Source: Hyphomicrobiales bacterium (GTDB lineage: Bacteria; Pseudomonadota; Alphaproteobacteria; Rhizobiales; Beijerinckiaceae). From it: a DNA stretch of 64,000 nucleotides. Both the position numbers and the translations under genes were made by a program. The DNA is taken from assembly GCA_003963405.1 (NCBI GenBank), contig RXIY01000045.1:82463-146462 (forward strand), in the 5' to 3' direction. This document shows positions 37,572 to 47,815 of this stretch, piece after piece. Positions within the stretch are counted from its first letter, which is position 1. Every line of letters begins with the position of its first letter. Below the pieces are notes generated by a model that was not told the DNA's origin, ran no database searches, and saw only the letters and a list, made by a program, of their open reading frames with translations.

Positions 37572-38288
37572 ATGCAACCCGACGACAGCCCCGCGCCCGG
37601 CGGGGGCCTCCCACCCCACCTCGTGGACGGCTACGAGGTGTTCCTGTCCGGCCGCTTCCGCGCCGAGCAGGCGCGGTTCCGGACTCTCGGCATCAAGGGC
37701 CAGAAGCCGACGACCATGGTGATCGGCTGCTGCGATTCGCGCGTGGCGCCCGAGGCGATCTTCGACGCCGGGCCGGGCGAATTGTTCGTGTTGCGCAATG
37801 TGGCGGCGCTCGTCCCGCCCTATGAGCCGGACGACCATTTCCACGGCGCCTCCGCGGCGCTCGAATACGCCATCATGGCGCTCGAGGTGCACCATATCGT
37901 GGTGCTCGGCCACGGCCAGTGCGGCGGCGTGCGCGCCTTCGCCGAGATCAGCGTCAACCCCGAAGCGCCGCGCCTCAGCCATAGCGATTTCATCGGCGAC
38001 TGGATCAAGATGCTCGGGCCCGCCGTCGAGCGGCTCGGCTGCCCGCCTGACCCGCAGGATCCCGCCTATCTCCAGGCGCTCGAATTCGAGTCGATCAAGC
38101 AGACGCTCCTCAATCTGCGCAGCTTTCCCATGGTGCAGATCCTCGAGCGGCGGGGCTATCTGCATCTCCACGCCGCTTATTTCAGCGTGATGGACGGCCG
38201 CCTGCTGGCGCTCGACGAGGCTTCGGGCGCCTTCCGCCCGGTCGCGGAGGAGGCCCATGCCGCGGCCCTCGAGGAGACGCGATCTTGA
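37572..38288 (+). CDS. Beta-class carbonic anhydrase
   Basis: A 238-residue zinc enzyme that interconverts CO2 and bicarbonate. Zinc ligands and the Asp-Arg dyad are visible in VIGCCDSRVAPE and VVLGHGQCGGVRAF, in the expected CxDxR...HxxC arrangement. Bicarbonate/CO2 supply would suit Ccr and other carboxylations, an inference. Starts at ATG 37572; the 33 upstream codons lack homology. The stop overlaps the TTG start of the HAD gene (TTGA), so the two are coupled. Confidence 0.93.
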   Translation: MQPDDSPAPGGGLPPHLVDGYEVFLSGRFRAEQARFRTLGIKGQKPTTMVIGCCDSRVAPEAIFDAGPGELFVLRNVAALVPPYEPDDHFHGASAALEYAIMALEVHHIVVLGHGQCGGVRAFAEISVNPEAPRLSHSDFIGDWIKMLGPAVERLGCPPDPQDPAYLQALEFESIKQTLLNLRSFPMVQILERRGYLHLHAAYFSVMDGRLLALDEASGAFRPVAEEAHAAALEETRS

Positions 38289-39196
38289 CGCAGGCGACGG
38301 CCGCTGCGCGGGCGGCGACGATTCCCGAAATTTCCGGGATCCACGAACTCGCCGGACGCTATGAGGCGATCCTCTGCGACGTCTGGGGCGTGCTCATCGA
38401 CGGCAAGAAACATTTTCCGCAAGCCGCCGACGCGCTCATCCGCTTTCGCGGCCAGGGCGGCAAGGTCGTGCTGGTCACCAACGCCTCGCGGCCCGACGCC
38501 GAGGTGCGCCGGCAGCTTCTGGGGCTCGGCCTGCCCGAGGCCGCCTTCGACGATCTCGTCTCGGCGGGCGAACTGACGCTCAATGAAATGGTCGCGCGCA
38601 AGGGGCAGGCCTGCTATCACCTCGGGCCGCCGCGCGACAACGGGCTTTTCGATGAGGCGGGCCGCCGGCTCGGCGCGACGCTGCGCAAGGCCTCGCCCGA
38701 GGAAGCGGATTACGTCGTCTGCACCGGGCTCTTCGACGAGCGCGCCGAAATTCCGCAGGATTACGACGAAAGACTCGCCGCGCTGAAGGCGCGCGATCTC
38801 GTCATGATCTGCGCGAACCCGGACATTGTGGTCGCCATCGGCGACGATATCGTCTATTGCGCGGGGGCGATCGCCGAACGCTACGCCGCCATGGGCGGCA
38901 AGGTGCTGATGTTCGGCAAGCCGCACCCGCCGATCTACGCCGCCGCCCGCGAGAGGCTCGCGCGCCTCGCCGGCCGGCCGGTTCCGGACCGGCGCATCGT
39001 CGCCATCGGCGACGGCGCCCTGACCGATCTCGCCGGGGCGGGCCGGGCCGGCCTCGATTGCGTCTTCGTCACCGACGGCGTGCATGGCGAGGAGCTGCGC
39101 CCGGCGGGAGGCGACATCGACCCGGCCGCGCTCGAGCGGCTGGTCGAAATCGCGGGCGCGCGCCCCGTCGCTTTGGCCCGCGCGGTTTTCTGGTAA
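38285..39196 (+). CDS. TIGR01459-family HAD hydrolase
   Basis: A 303-residue HAD-superfamily IIA phosphatase-like protein. Motif I is AILCDVWGVLIDG (residues about 28-40), with Trp following the first Asp-Val, the variant typical of TIGR01459; motif II is LVTNAS, and motif IV is AIGDGALTDLAGA. The substrate is unknown. It starts with TTG at 38285 inside the carbonic anhydrase stop. TIGR01459 genes commonly sit upstream of ribF and ileS in Alphaproteobacteria, as here. Confidence 0.9.
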   Translation: MTQATAAARAATIPEISGIHELAGRYEAILCDVWGVLIDGKKHFPQAADALIRFRGQGGKVVLVTNASRPDAEVRRQLLGLGLPEAAFDDLVSAGELTLNEMVARKGQACYHLGPPRDNGLFDEAGRRLGATLRKASPEEADYVVCTGLFDERAEIPQDYDERLAALKARDLVMICANPDIVVAIGDDIVYCAGAIAERYAAMGGKVLMFGKPHPPIYAAARERLARLAGRPVPDRRIVAIGDGALTDLAGAGRAGLDCVFVTDGVHGEELRPAGGDIDPAALERLVEIAGARPVALARAVFW

Positions 39197-39253
39197 AAGG
39201 GGGCGTCGGGCGCCCCCGCCCCTCCAACTCCAAAACGATCCGGTGAAAAGAAA

Positions 39254-39730
39254 ATGTCGACGCCCTTCAAAATCTATTATTTCGAAGATCTGAGCGTCGG
39301 CATGCGCGAAACGCTGATGAAGGCCGTGATGGACGATGACGTCATCGCCTTCGCCGACCTCTCCGGCGACCGCAATCCGATCCATCTCTCGGACCATTTC
39401 GCCTCCAAGACGCGCTTTGGCGAGCGCATCGTCCACGGCCTCTACACCGCCTCGCTGATCTCGACCGTCATCGGCATGTATCTGCCGGGGCCGGGCGCGG
39501 TCTATCTGTCGCAGACGCTGAATTTCCGGGCGCCGGTGAAGATCGGCGACGTGATCACCGTCGTCGTCGAGGTGGTCGAACTCGTCGAGAAGGGCCGCCG
39601 CGCCAAGCTCAAATGCGAATGCCTGGTCGACGGCAAGGTCGTCCTCGACGGCGAGGCGACGGTGATGGTCCCCTCGCGCGAACAGGCCGCCCGCGCGGCG
39701 CCTCCGGCGGAGAAGCCGGCGACGGCGTGA
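39254..39730 (+). CDS. MaoC-like (R)-specific enoyl-CoA hydratase
   Basis: A 158-residue single hot-dog hydratase. The catalytic Asp-His dyad lies in FADLSGDRNPIHLSDHFA (hydratase 2 motif), followed by RFGERIVHGLYTASLIS. It interconverts (R)-3-hydroxyacyl-CoA and enoyl-CoA; with C4 substrate it would be PhaJ/CroR, supplying crotonyl-CoA to Ccr from polyhydroxybutyrate intermediates. At 158 residues it is too short to be mesaconyl-CoA hydratase, which has two hot-dog units. Physiological substrate inferred from genome context. Confidence 0.85.
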   Translation: MSTPFKIYYFEDLSVGMRETLMKAVMDDDVIAFADLSGDRNPIHLSDHFASKTRFGERIVHGLYTASLISTVIGMYLPGPGAVYLSQTLNFRAPVKIGDVITVVVEVVELVEKGRRAKLKCECLVDGKVVLDGEATVMVPSREQAARAAPPAEKPATA

Positions 39731-39885
39731 AATTTGGCCTTGTTGGAGGTCCCGAAGCGGCCTGACGGGCGAAGGCTCACTGCACAAAGCGACGCTTGCC
39801 GGCGCGGCGCATCGATTTTTCGCTCCCCTTGCGCTTCGGGCCGCCGCGCGGCAGTTTGACGCCCCGCGCCCGATCGGATCAGCCC

Positions 39886-40839
39886 GTGACGAAATCGCCC
39901 TTCATTGTCGCCCGCGACCCCGAAAGCCCGCCCGACGGGCTCGAGGGCGCCGTCGTCGCCATCGGGAATTTCGACGGGCTGCATCGCGGCCATCGCGGCG
40001 TCGCGGCGCGCGCCCAGGCGCTGGCGAAAAAGCTCGGCAGGCCCTGCGCGCTGCTGACCTTCGAGCCGCATCCGGCCGACGTCTTCGCCGGCCGGCCGGT
40101 GATCTTTCGCCTGACCCCGCCCGCCGCCAAGGCGGCGCAGGCGAGCCGGCTCGGGCTCGACGGCATGATCGTGCTGACTTTCGATCCGAAATTCGCCGCG
40201 CGGCCCGCCCGCGAATTCACCGAGGAAATCCTGAAGAAAAAGCTCGGCGTTTCGGCCGTGGTCGCGGGCTACGACTTCCGCTTCGGCGCCGGCCGGGCGG
40301 GAGACGCCGCCTTCCTGCGGGCCGAGGGCGAGCGGCTGGGCTTCGCGGTCGAGATCGTCGACCGGATCACGCAGGACGAAGACGGAAGCCTCGAGGCGGT
40401 GTCCTCGACAGCGACGCGCGAGGCGCTGGAGAAGGGCGACGTCGAGGCGGCGCGCCGGCTTCTGGGCCATCCCTATTTCGTGCGCGGCGTCGTGCGGCAC
40501 GGCGACAAGCGCGGGCGCCATCTGGGCTTCCCGACCGCCAATCTCGCGCTCGACCCCTCGAACCGCCTGCGCCACGGCGTTTACGCCGTCACGATCGAGA
40601 TCGACGGCGTCTGGCGCGACGCCGTGGCGAGTTTCGGCCGCCGCCCCACCTTCGACAATGGCGCGCCGCTTCTCGAGGTCTTCCTATTCGATTTTTCGGG
40701 CGACCTCTACGGCAAGGACGTCGAGGTGGCGTTTCACGCCTTTTTGAGAGGCGAGGAGAAATTCGACAGCGTCGAGACGCTGATCGCGAAGATGGATGAC
40801 GACAGCGCCCGCGCCCGCGCCATCCTCGCAAGCCGCTAG
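39886..40839 (+). CDS. ribF: Bifunctional riboflavin kinase/FAD synthetase
   Basis: A 317-residue enzyme that phosphorylates riboflavin to FMN and adenylylates FMN to FAD. The N-terminal nucleotidyltransferase half carries VVAIGNFDGLHRGHRGV; the C-terminal kinase half carries GRHLGFPTANLALD with the metal-binding PTAN and later EVFLFDF. GTG at 39886 gives the family-typical N-terminus; about 30 codons upstream are non-homologous. Flavin supply is relevant to the ETF, Mcd and PdxH encoded nearby. Confidence 0.95.
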   Translation: MTKSPFIVARDPESPPDGLEGAVVAIGNFDGLHRGHRGVAARAQALAKKLGRPCALLTFEPHPADVFAGRPVIFRLTPPAAKAAQASRLGLDGMIVLTFDPKFAARPAREFTEEILKKKLGVSAVVAGYDFRFGAGRAGDAAFLRAEGERLGFAVEIVDRITQDEDGSLEAVSSTATREALEKGDVEAARRLLGHPYFVRGVVRHGDKRGRHLGFPTANLALDPSNRLRHGVYAVTIEIDGVWRDAVASFGRRPTFDNGAPLLEVFLFDFSGDLYGKDVEVAFHAFLRGEEKFDSVETLIAKMDDDSARARAILASR

Positions 40840-40916
40840 ATCCCGCAAGGGCGGCGGGCGGCGTTGCGGCAAGGCCTCCCAACGCCTATTTTCGCGACAG
40901 AAAAGGAGTCCGCGTC

Positions 40917-41210
40917 ATGAGCGAGAAGCCCAAAGGCGAGATCGAGATCATCCCGCCCGGCGCAGAGCGGGAGGACGAGTTCGCGACGTCGCGCATCTGG
41001 ATCTCTTCGGGTTCCGGCGAGGTGAAATTCGTGCGCCTCGGTCCGTTCCAGAGCCTGTTGCTCGGTTTCGGCCTGCTGGTTCTGATCGGTCTCGGCCTGT
41101 TCTTCCTCTCCGGCCTCTTTCTCATCCTTGCGCCCGCCGTCGTCCTGCTCGGCGCGGGGGCGTGGGTCGCGCACAAGCTTGGCGTCGGTCCCTTCCGGCG
41201 GCTGAGGTAG
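40917..41210 (+). CDS. Small two-helix membrane protein
   Basis: A 97-residue protein with a charged N-terminus (residues 1-40) and two adjacent membrane helices (about 47-66 and 68-86, FLILAPAVVLLGAGAWVAH). It starts with ATG preceded by AGGAG (AAAAGGAGTCCGCGTC). Similar short proteins occur beside ribF/ileS in Rhizobiales, but I know no function. The 41211-41438 gap before ileS contains nothing I can identify. Confidence 0.7.
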   Translation: MSEKPKGEIEIIPPGAEREDEFATSRIWISSGSGEVKFVRLGPFQSLLLGFGLLVLIGLGLFFLSGLFLILAPAVVLLGAGAWVAHKLGVGPFRRLR

Positions 41211-41438
41211 ATAAGAATTCATCGGGCTTCCGAGGCTTTTCCGCCGGGAGGGCGCTTGCTAAAGAGAGCCATGCCGCCCCCGCAAAAACGAATTACCCGC
41301 CCGGCCCACGCTTGAGACCGTCATGTCTCGCGGGGGGTCGGGGTCTTGGGCGCGATTGGCGCTCCTTCAGCAAATCCTTTATGTGACGCGGACCCTGCCG
41401 CCCCATCCGGCGCCGCCCGACCCTGGCTTCTACGACCC

Positions 41439-44432
41439 ATGAACGACGAAACGCCCAAAGGGCCCGATTATTCCAAGAGCCTCTATCTGCCCGAGACGGC
41501 GTTCCCGATGCGCGCGGGCCTGCCCCAGCGCGAGCCCGACCTTCTGAAACGCTGGGCGGAGATCGGCCTCGACGCGAAGATGCGGGAGGCGGCGCAGGGC
41601 CGGCCGAAATTCACCCTGCACGACGGGCCGCCCTACGCCAACGGCAACATCCACATCGGCCACGCGCTCAACAAGATCCTCAAGGACATCGTCACGCGCA
41701 GCCAGCGCATGACCGGCAAGGACTGCGTCTATGTGCCGGGCTGGGACTGCCACGGCCTGCCGATCGAATGGAAGATCGAGGAAGAGAACTACCGGGCCAA
41801 GGGCAAGAAGAAGCCCGACTTCTCCCGCCCCGAGGAGATGATCGCCTTTCGCCGCGAGTGCCGCGCCTACGCCGAACATTGGCTCTCGATCCAGCGCGAG
41901 GAGTTCAAGCGCCTCGGCGTCGCCGGCGAGTGGGACCGTCCTTACGCCACCATGGCCTTTCCGGCCGAGGCGATCATCGCGCGCGAAATTTTGAAATTCG
42001 CCGAGAACGGCCTGCTCTATCGCGGCTCCAAGCCCGTCATGTGGAGCGTCGTCGAAAAGACCGCGCTCGCCGAGGCCGAAGTCGAATATGAGGACCACAC
42101 CAGCGACACGGTCTGGGTCGCCTTCCCCATTCCGCGCGGCGCGCGCCCCGATCTGTCCGACGCGCGCGTCGTCATCTGGACGACGACGCCCTGGACGCTG
42201 CCGGGCAATCGCGCGATCTCGTTTTCCTCGAAGATCGCCTATGGCCTCTATCGCGTGACCGACGCGCCCGACGACAACTGGGCCTTTCCGGGCGCGAAAT
42301 TCATCCTGGCCGACAAGCTCGCGGGCGACGTTTTCAAGGCCGCGAAGGTCGCGGGCTTCGAGCGCCTGCGCGACGTTGCGGCGGCGGAGCTTTCGGACCT
42401 CGTCTGCGCCCATCCGCTCGCGCATCTCGGCTACGCCTTCGACGTGCCGCTCTTCGACGGCGATCACGTGACCGACGACACGGGCACGGGCTTCGTGCAT
42501 ACGGCGCCCGGACACGGCCGCGAGGATTTCGACATCTGGATGGCGAACGGCCGTCGCCTCGCCGAGAGCGGAATCGAGACGCGCATCCCTTATACGGTCG
42601 ACGAGGACGGCTTCTATACGCCGGAGGCGCCCGGCTTCTCCGGCAAGCGCGTGCTCACCGAAAAGGGCGAGAAGGGCGACGCCAACGAGGCTGTGATGGC
42701 GGAGCTCGTCACGGCCGGAAACCTCGTCGCGCGCGGCCGGCTGAAGCATCAGTATCCGCATTCGTGGCGCTCCAAGAAGCCGGTGATCTTCCGCAATACG
42801 CCGCAATGGTTCATCGCGATGGACAAGCCCTTCGACGGCGCCCCGCTCTCCGACGGCGAGAAGGGGAATGCGCCCACCCTGCGCGCCATCGCGCTCGAAG
42901 AGATTGCGCGCACGCAATGGACGCCGGCCGCCGGCGAGAACCGCATTCGCGGCATGATCGCCAACCGGCCCGACTGGGTCGTCTCCCGTCAGCGCGCCTG
43001 GGGCGTGCCGATCGCCGTTTTCGTCAAGAAAGGCACGCATGAGATCCTCGTCGATCCGCGCGTGAACGAACGCATCGTCGCGGCGTTCGAGGCCGAGGGC
43101 GCCGACGCCTGGTACGAGGCCCGCGCCGCCGAGCGTTTTCTCGCGCCCGACCACGATCCGGAGGATTACGAAAAGGTCGCCGACGTTCTCGACGTTTGGT
43201 TCGACTCAGGCTCGACTCACGCCTTCGTGCTGGACGATCCGAAAAACTTCCCCGCGCTCGCCGGCATTCACAGAAAGCGCGACGGCGGCGAGGACGAGGT
43301 CATGTATCTCGAAGGCTCGGACCAGCATCGCGGCTGGTTCCACTCCTCCCTTCTCGAAAGCTGCGGCACGCGCGGCCGCGCGCCCTATGACGCCGTGCTG
43401 ACCCATGGCTTCGTGCTCGACGAGAAGGGCCGCAAGATGTCGAAGTCGCTCGGCAATGTCGTCGCGCCGCAGAAAGTGATCGCAGATTCGGGGGCCGACA
43501 TTCTGCGCCTGTGGGTCGCGGCCTCGGATTACGCCGACGATCTGCGCGTCGGTCCCGAAATCCTGAAGACCTTTGTCGATCTCTATCGCAAATTGCGCAA
43601 TACGCTGCGCTGGATGATCGGCGCGCTCGCCCATTACGGGGCAGACGACGAAGCGGCGCTCGAGCACGCGGGCGAACTCGAACGTCTCATGCTGCATCGC
43701 CTCGTCGAGATGGACGCCTCGATCCGCTCGGCCTATGCGGCCCATGACTACAAGCGGGTCGTGGCGCTGCTCACGCCCTTCATGACGAGCGATCTCTCCG
43801 CCTTCTATTTCGACATCCGCAAGGACACGCTCTATTGCGAGCCGCCGTCGAGCGTGAAGCGCAAGGCCGCGCTCGCGACGATCGAACACATCTTCCGCTG
43901 CGTGACGACATGGCTCGCGCCCATTCTCGTCTTCACCGCGGAGGAGGCCTGGCTCTCGCGCTATCCGGACGCCCTCTCCGTGCATGTCGAGAGCTTCCCC
44001 GACATTCCCTCCCACTGGCGCGACGAGGCGCTCGCGAAGAAATGGGAGGGCGTGCGCGCCATTCGCTCGGTCGTGACCGGGGCGCTCGAGATCGAACGCG
44101 CGCAAAAGCGCATCGGCTCCTCGCTCGAGGCCGCGCCGGTCGTCTACATCGCCGACGGCAAGCTGCGCATGGATCTCGATGGCGTCGATTTCGCAGAGAT
44201 CTGCATCGTCTCCGATCTGGAGATCGTCACGGGCGACGGGCCGGCCGACGCGTTCCGCCTCCCCGAGGTCGCGGGCGTCGCCGTGGTTCCGAGACGGGCC
44301 GCGGGGGTCAAATGCGCCCGCTCCTGGAAATATTTCGATCCCGCCGCGGCGGAGCCGGACTATCCCGACGTGACGCCTCGCGACGCGCAGGCGCTGCGGG
44401 AGCTGAAGGCGCTCGGGCGCTGGAGCGCCTGA
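41439..44432 (+). CDS. ileS: Isoleucyl-tRNA synthetase
   Basis: A 997-residue class I aminoacyl-tRNA synthetase. The HIGH motif appears in [16 protein letters not shown] (about residue 65), the editing domain covers about residues 230-440 ([11 protein letters not shown]), the KMSKS loop is [10 protein letters not shown] (about residue 667) and an anticodon-binding domain follows. The C-terminus lacks a zinc-binding cysteine cluster. ATG at 41439; the 31 upstream in-frame codons are not conserved. lspA, the usual next gene, is not present. Confidence 0.97.
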   Translation: MNDETPKGPDYSKSLYLPETAFPMRAGLPQREPDLLKRWAEIGLDAKMREAAQGRPKFTLHDGPPYANGNIHIGHALNKILKDIVTRSQRMTGKDCVYVPGWDCHGLPIEWKIEEENYRAKGKKKPDFSRPEEMIAFRRECRAYAEHWLSIQREEFKRLGVAGEWDRPYATMAFPAEAIIAREILKFAENGLLYRGSKPVMWSVVEKTALAEAEVEYEDHTSDTVWVAFPIPRGARPDLSDARVVIWTTTPWTLPGNRAISFSSKIAYGLYRVTDAPDDNWAFPGAKFILADKLAGDVFKAAKVAGFERLRDVAAAELSDLVCAHPLAHLGYAFDVPLFDGDHVTDDTGTGFVHTAPGHGREDFDIWMANGRRLAESGIETRIPYTVDEDGFYTPEAPGFSGKRVLTEKGEKGDANEAVMAELVTAGNLVARGRLKHQYPHSWRSKKPVIFRNTPQWFIAMDKPFDGAPLSDGEKGNAPTLRAIALEEIARTQWTPAAGENRIRGMIANRPDWVVSRQRAWGVPIAVFVKKGTHEILVDPRVNERIVAAFEAEGADAWYEARAAERFLAPDHDPEDYEKVADVLDVWFDSGSTHAFVLDDPKNFPALAGIHRKRDGGEDEVMYLEGSDQHRGWFHSSLLESCGTRGRAPYDAVLTHGFVLDEKGRKMSKSLGNVVAPQKVIADSGADILRLWVAASDYADDLRVGPEILKTFVDLYRKLRNTLRWMIGALAHYGADDEAALEHAGELERLMLHRLVEMDASIRSAYAAHDYKRVVALLTPFMTSDLSAFYFDIRKDTLYCEPPSSVKRKAALATIEHIFRCVTTWLAPILVFTAEEAWLSRYPDALSVHVESFPDIPSHWRDEALAKKWEGVRAIRSVVTGALEIERAQKRIGSSLEAAPVVYIADGKLRMDLDGVDFAEICIVSDLEIVTGDGPADAFRLPEVAGVAVVPRRAAGVKCARSWKYFDPAAAEPDYPDVTPRDAQALRELKALGRWSA

Positions 44433-44480
44433 GCGGCCCGTATGAAGCGCGCCGACAGCACCGCGGCCCCCTCCCTGACC

Positions 44481-44570
44481 CGCCCCCGCTGCGCGGGAGA
44501 GGGGACGCGCGCGATCGGCGTCCTCGATGAAGGCCACGCCCTGCGCCCTCTCCCGCAAAGCGGGGGAGGG
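44481..44570. repeat. Inverted pair of GC-rich intergenic repeats before the flippase gene
   Basis: A unit at 44481-44504 (CCCCCGCTGCGCGGGAGAGG core) and a near-complementary unit at 44545-44570 (CCTCTCCCGCAAAGCGGGGG core) face each other across 40 bases. Each forms its own hairpin. The same unit recurs at 52450-52473 and a relative at 25508-25646. Confidence 0.7.
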
Positions 44571-44593
44571 CTGTCGAGGGGGCGCGGCCGCCC

Positions 44594-46021
44594 GTGAGAG
44601 TCCTCCTCGCCTTTCTCGCCAACACCATCACCAATTTCATCATCGGCCTGCTGGTCGCGAAATTTCTCGGCCCCGAGGAATATGGCCGCTTCGCCCTCGC
44701 CTTCTCCATCGCCGTGGTGGTGCAAACGGCGCTCTACGACTGGCTGCGGCTCTCCGCGACGCGTTTCTACTCCCAGCGCACGCGCGAGAGCGATCCGATC
44801 ATCCGCTCGACGCTCGGCACGTCCTTTCTCGCCGTCACTCTGCTTCTCTTCGTGACGACGGTCCTCTATTCGCTCGTCGGCCCCACGCTCGATTTCGACA
44901 GCGAGCTCATTTTGCTCGCGCTTCTCACCGCGACGGCCAACGGACTCTTCGACTATTCGACCGCGCTCGCCCGCGCGCGCTTCGAGGACGCCGCCTATGG
45001 CCGGCTGGTTCTCGTGAAGAACGTGCTGGCCTTTCTCCTCATCGGCGGCGGCGCCTGGCTCTTCCATTCGGCGGGCGTGGCGCTTGCGGGCGGCGTCGCG
45101 AGCCTCGTCGGCACGGTGTTCTTCGGGCGGGAGGCGTTGCGCGATCCGGGCGTGCGCTGCCGCGACGCGCAGATCGAAACGGTCAAGCTGCTCATGGCCT
45201 ACAGCGCGCCCATCGTCGCGGCGCATCTCCTCTATCAGGTGATGCCGCTCGCCTCCCGCGCCATCGTCGCGAGCGTCTATGATTTCGCCGAGACGGGGCA
45301 ATTCGCCCTCGCCTATGACCTCGGCATGCGCGCCGTCATGGCCTTCGGCTCGGCGCTCGACGTTCTCCTGTTCCAGATCGCCGTGGCGGCCCACGAGGCC
45401 CATGGGGAGCGCCGCGCGCAGGAGCAGGTGGCGCAGAATATGGGCGTCGTCTTCGCCTTTCTGCTGCCGGCCTGCGTGGGCCTGTGGCTGGTCATGCCCT
45501 CGGTCGAGGCGCTCATCGTGCCGGGGCAGTTTCGCGGCCCCTTCGGCCATTATCTCGGCCTGCTGCTGCCGGGCCTCTTCGCCATGGGCATGATCAATTT
45601 CGGCGTGAACCCCGTCTTCCAGATCAGCAAGCGGACGGCGCCGCTGGTCGTCGCGGCGGTCGCGGCGGCGCTCGTGTCGGGTCTGCTGATCTTCGCCCTG
45701 CCCTGGGGCCGCGACGCCTCCAATCTCGCCATCGCCCAGGCGGCGGGCTATGTCGCGGCGCTGGCCGCGACGATCTATTTCGCGCTCAGGGCGCAGCCGG
45801 TCTGGCCCTCCTTCTGGGACCTTTACGCCGCCGTCGTCGGGACGGGCGTGATGCTCGTCGCGCTGACGCCCCTGCGCGGCATGGCGCCCGGCTTTCTCAC
45901 CCTGGTCGTCCAGATCGCCGCCGGGGGCGCCATCTATGGCGCGATGGTTCTGACCTTCGACATCGCCGGATTGCGGGGCCACGCCCTCGCCTGGCTGCGC
46001 GCGCGTCGCGCGAGAGCGTGA
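44594..46021 (+). CDS. Polysaccharide flippase (Wzx/RfbX-like oligosaccharide flippase)
   Basis: A 475-residue polytopic protein with 12-14 hydrophobic segments of the MOP-superfamily polysaccharide export type (starting VLLAFLANTITNFIIGLLVA and with KFLGPEEYGRFALAFS, which is characteristic). It would move lipid-linked sugars across the inner membrane. No glycosyltransferase or polymerase gene is adjacent, so the pathway is unknown. It starts with GTG at 44594, directly after a repeat pair, and is followed by a rhomboid gene 74 bases on. Confidence 0.85.
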   Translation: MRVLLAFLANTITNFIIGLLVAKFLGPEEYGRFALAFSIAVVVQTALYDWLRLSATRFYSQRTRESDPIIRSTLGTSFLAVTLLLFVTTVLYSLVGPTLDFDSELILLALLTATANGLFDYSTALARARFEDAAYGRLVLVKNVLAFLLIGGGAWLFHSAGVALAGGVASLVGTVFFGREALRDPGVRCRDAQIETVKLLMAYSAPIVAAHLLYQVMPLASRAIVASVYDFAETGQFALAYDLGMRAVMAFGSALDVLLFQIAVAAHEAHGERRAQEQVAQNMGVVFAFLLPACVGLWLVMPSVEALIVPGQFRGPFGHYLGLLLPGLFAMGMINFGVNPVFQISKRTAPLVVAAVAAALVSGLLIFALPWGRDASNLAIAQAAGYVAALAATIYFALRAQPVWPSFWDLYAAVVGTGVMLVALTPLRGMAPGFLTLVVQIAAGGAIYGAMVLTFDIAGLRGHALAWLRARRARA

Positions 46022-46095
46022 CAGGCTCCCCGTGACATGAGCGCGGGCGCGCTTATGTTAGGAGCCGGGGTTCGAATCGAAAGAGGTCTCGCGCG

Positions 46096-46941
46096 ATGGT
46101 CATGCCGCTTTACGACGACGCGCCGCTGCGCCATCTGAAGCGGCCGGTGGTCAATCATGTTCTGATCGCCGTCAATGTGCTGATCTTTCTCGTCGTCCAG
46201 AGCGAGGCGCTGGGCGATCCGCTGACGATCATGCGCGGCTTCGCCATCATCCCGCGCGTGCTCTTCGGCGAAGCCGATCTCGCCGAATGGGTGGTCGGGC
46301 CGCCGCCGGCGGCGACGCTCGTCACCTCGCTCTTCTTCCACTCGTCGATCCTGCACCTGGCGAGCAACATGCTGTTCCTCTACGTCTTCGGCGACAATGT
46401 CGAAGACGCCATGGGCTCGCTGCATTACCTGCTCTTCTATCTCTCCTGCGGGGTCGTGGCGGGCGTCTTCTACATCTACGCCACGCCCCAATCGATCACG
46501 CCGCTCGTCGGCGCGTCGAGCGCCATCTCCGGGGTCTGCGCCGCCTTCCTGCTGCTCTATCCGCGCGCGACGGTCACGGGCTTCTTCCCGCCCCTCACAT
46601 TCGTGATGTTCCCCTATTGGCTCATCACCCTCGCCGACCGCGCGCGCCCCGCCACGCGGCCGCTCTTCGGCCTCAGGCCGCCGCTTTTCGCCTTCCACGC
46701 CTCGGGCTTTCTCTTCATCGGCGCCTGGGCCGTGCTCCAGCTCGTCAACGCCAGCTGGGGCGGCGGCGAAACGCATGTCGCCTGGATGGCCCATGTCGGC
46801 GGCATCGTCGCGGGGCTCGTGCTGACGCCGATCTTCAAGCGTCGCAGCCACCCGCTGTTCGATCGCAGGCCGGATCGTCTTCCGCCCGCGCCCCCGCGCC
46901 AGGAAACGGCTCCGCCCGAGGAGACGGGTCTCGACGGCTGA
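46096..46941 (+). CDS. Rhomboid-family intramembrane serine protease
   Basis: A 281-residue polytopic protease. The oxyanion/His region reads FFHSSILHLASNMLFLYVFGD (residues about 80-100, shown in part), catalytic Ser141 lies in VGASSAISG and the catalytic His is in AHVGG near residue 236. About six membrane helices are visible. A Pro-rich tail of 35 residues ends the protein. Substrates are unknown. Upstream 46022-46095 has no clear promoter. Confidence 0.92.
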   Translation: MVMPLYDDAPLRHLKRPVVNHVLIAVNVLIFLVVQSEALGDPLTIMRGFAIIPRVLFGEADLAEWVVGPPPAATLVTSLFFHSSILHLASNMLFLYVFGDNVEDAMGSLHYLLFYLSCGVVAGVFYIYATPQSITPLVGASSAISGVCAAFLLLYPRATVTGFFPPLTFVMFPYWLITLADRARPATRPLFGLRPPLFAFHASGFLFIGAWAVLQLVNASWGGGETHVAWMAHVGGIVAGLVLTPIFKRRSHPLFDRRPDRLPPAPPRQETAPPEETGLDG

Positions 46942-46973
46942 AAACAACGCGCGGAAGGTCTCGGCCTCTCCGT

Positions 46974-47002
46974 TTGACTTGCGCGCGCACGCCCGTTACC
47001 AG
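46974..47002 (+). promoter_or_regulatory. Candidate sigma-70 promoter for etfBA
   Basis: TTGACT (46974-46979) lies 17 bases from TACCAG (46997-47002), 65 bases before the etfB start. The -35 is good, the -10 weak. Confidence 0.35.
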
Positions 47003-47067
47003 ACCGCCACAGTTTTTCAAGGCTCGGACGCGTTGAAACGTCCGCCGTCACCTTCAGAGGTCGCGCG

Positions 47068-47814
47068 ATGAAGATTCTCGTGCCCGTCAAACGGGTCGTC
47101 GACTACAATGTGAAAATCAGGGTCAAGCCCGACGGTTCCGGCGTCGATCTCGCCAATGTGAAGATGTCGATGAACCCCTTCGACGAGATCGCCGTCGAGG
47201 AGGCTCTGCGCCTCAAGGAGGCCGGCAAGGCGGCGGAAGTCGTCGTCGTCTCCATCGGCCCGGCCAAGGCGGACGAGACGCTGCGCACCGCGCTCGCCAT
47301 GGGCGCCGACCGCGGCATTCTGGTGAAGACCGACGACACGGTCGAACCGCTCGCCGTCGCCAAGATTCTCGCCAAGATCGCGGCCGAGGAGCAGCCCGGC
47401 CTGATCATTCTCGGCAAGCAGGCGATCGACGACGACTCGAACCAGACCGGCCAGATGCTCGCCGCCCTGCTCGGCTGGGGCCAGGGCACCTTCGCATCCA
47501 AGGTCGATCTTTCGGACGGCTCAGTTGATGTGACGCGCGAGATCGACGGCGGCCTGCAGACGGTGAGCCTGAAGCTCCCGGCAGTCGTGACGACGGATCT
47601 CCGCCTCAACGAGCCGCGCTATGCGAGCCTGCCCAACATCATCAAGGCGAAGAAGAAAGAGGTCGCCGTCAAGGCGCCCTCCGATTACGGCGTCGACATC
47701 GCGCCGCGCCTCGAAGTCCTGAAGACCGCGGAGCCCGCGACCCGCTCGGCGGGCGTCAAGGTCGGCTCGGTCGCCGAACTCGTCTCGAAGCTCAAGGAAG
47801 CGGGAGTTCTCTGA
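47068..47814 (+). CDS. etfB: Electron transfer flavoprotein beta subunit
   Basis: A 248-residue subunit of the ETF heterodimer that accepts electrons from acyl-CoA dehydrogenases and passes them to ETF:quinone oxidoreductase. [19 protein letters not shown] and the beta-subunit signature region [20 protein letters not shown] are canonical. AMP is bound by this subunit. It is followed by etfA after one base. The likely donor in this organism includes methylsuccinyl-CoA dehydrogenase. Confidence 0.96.
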   Translation: MKILVPVKRVVDYNVKIRVKPDGSGVDLANVKMSMNPFDEIAVEEALRLKEAGKAAEVVVVSIGPAKADETLRTALAMGADRGILVKTDDTVEPLAVAKILAKIAAEEQPGLIILGKQAIDDDSNQTGQMLAALLGWGQGTFASKVDLSDGSVDVTREIDGGLQTVSLKLPAVVTTDLRLNEPRYASLPNIIKAKKKEVAVKAPSDYGVDIAPRLEVLKTAEPATRSAGVKVGSVAELVSKLKEAGVL

Positions 47815-47815
47815 C

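Noticed and set aside
46060..46085. GGGGTTCGAATCG, resembling a tRNA T-arm
   Set aside because: No acceptor, D-arm or anticodon stem can be formed around it, and it lies within the short gap before the rhomboid gene.
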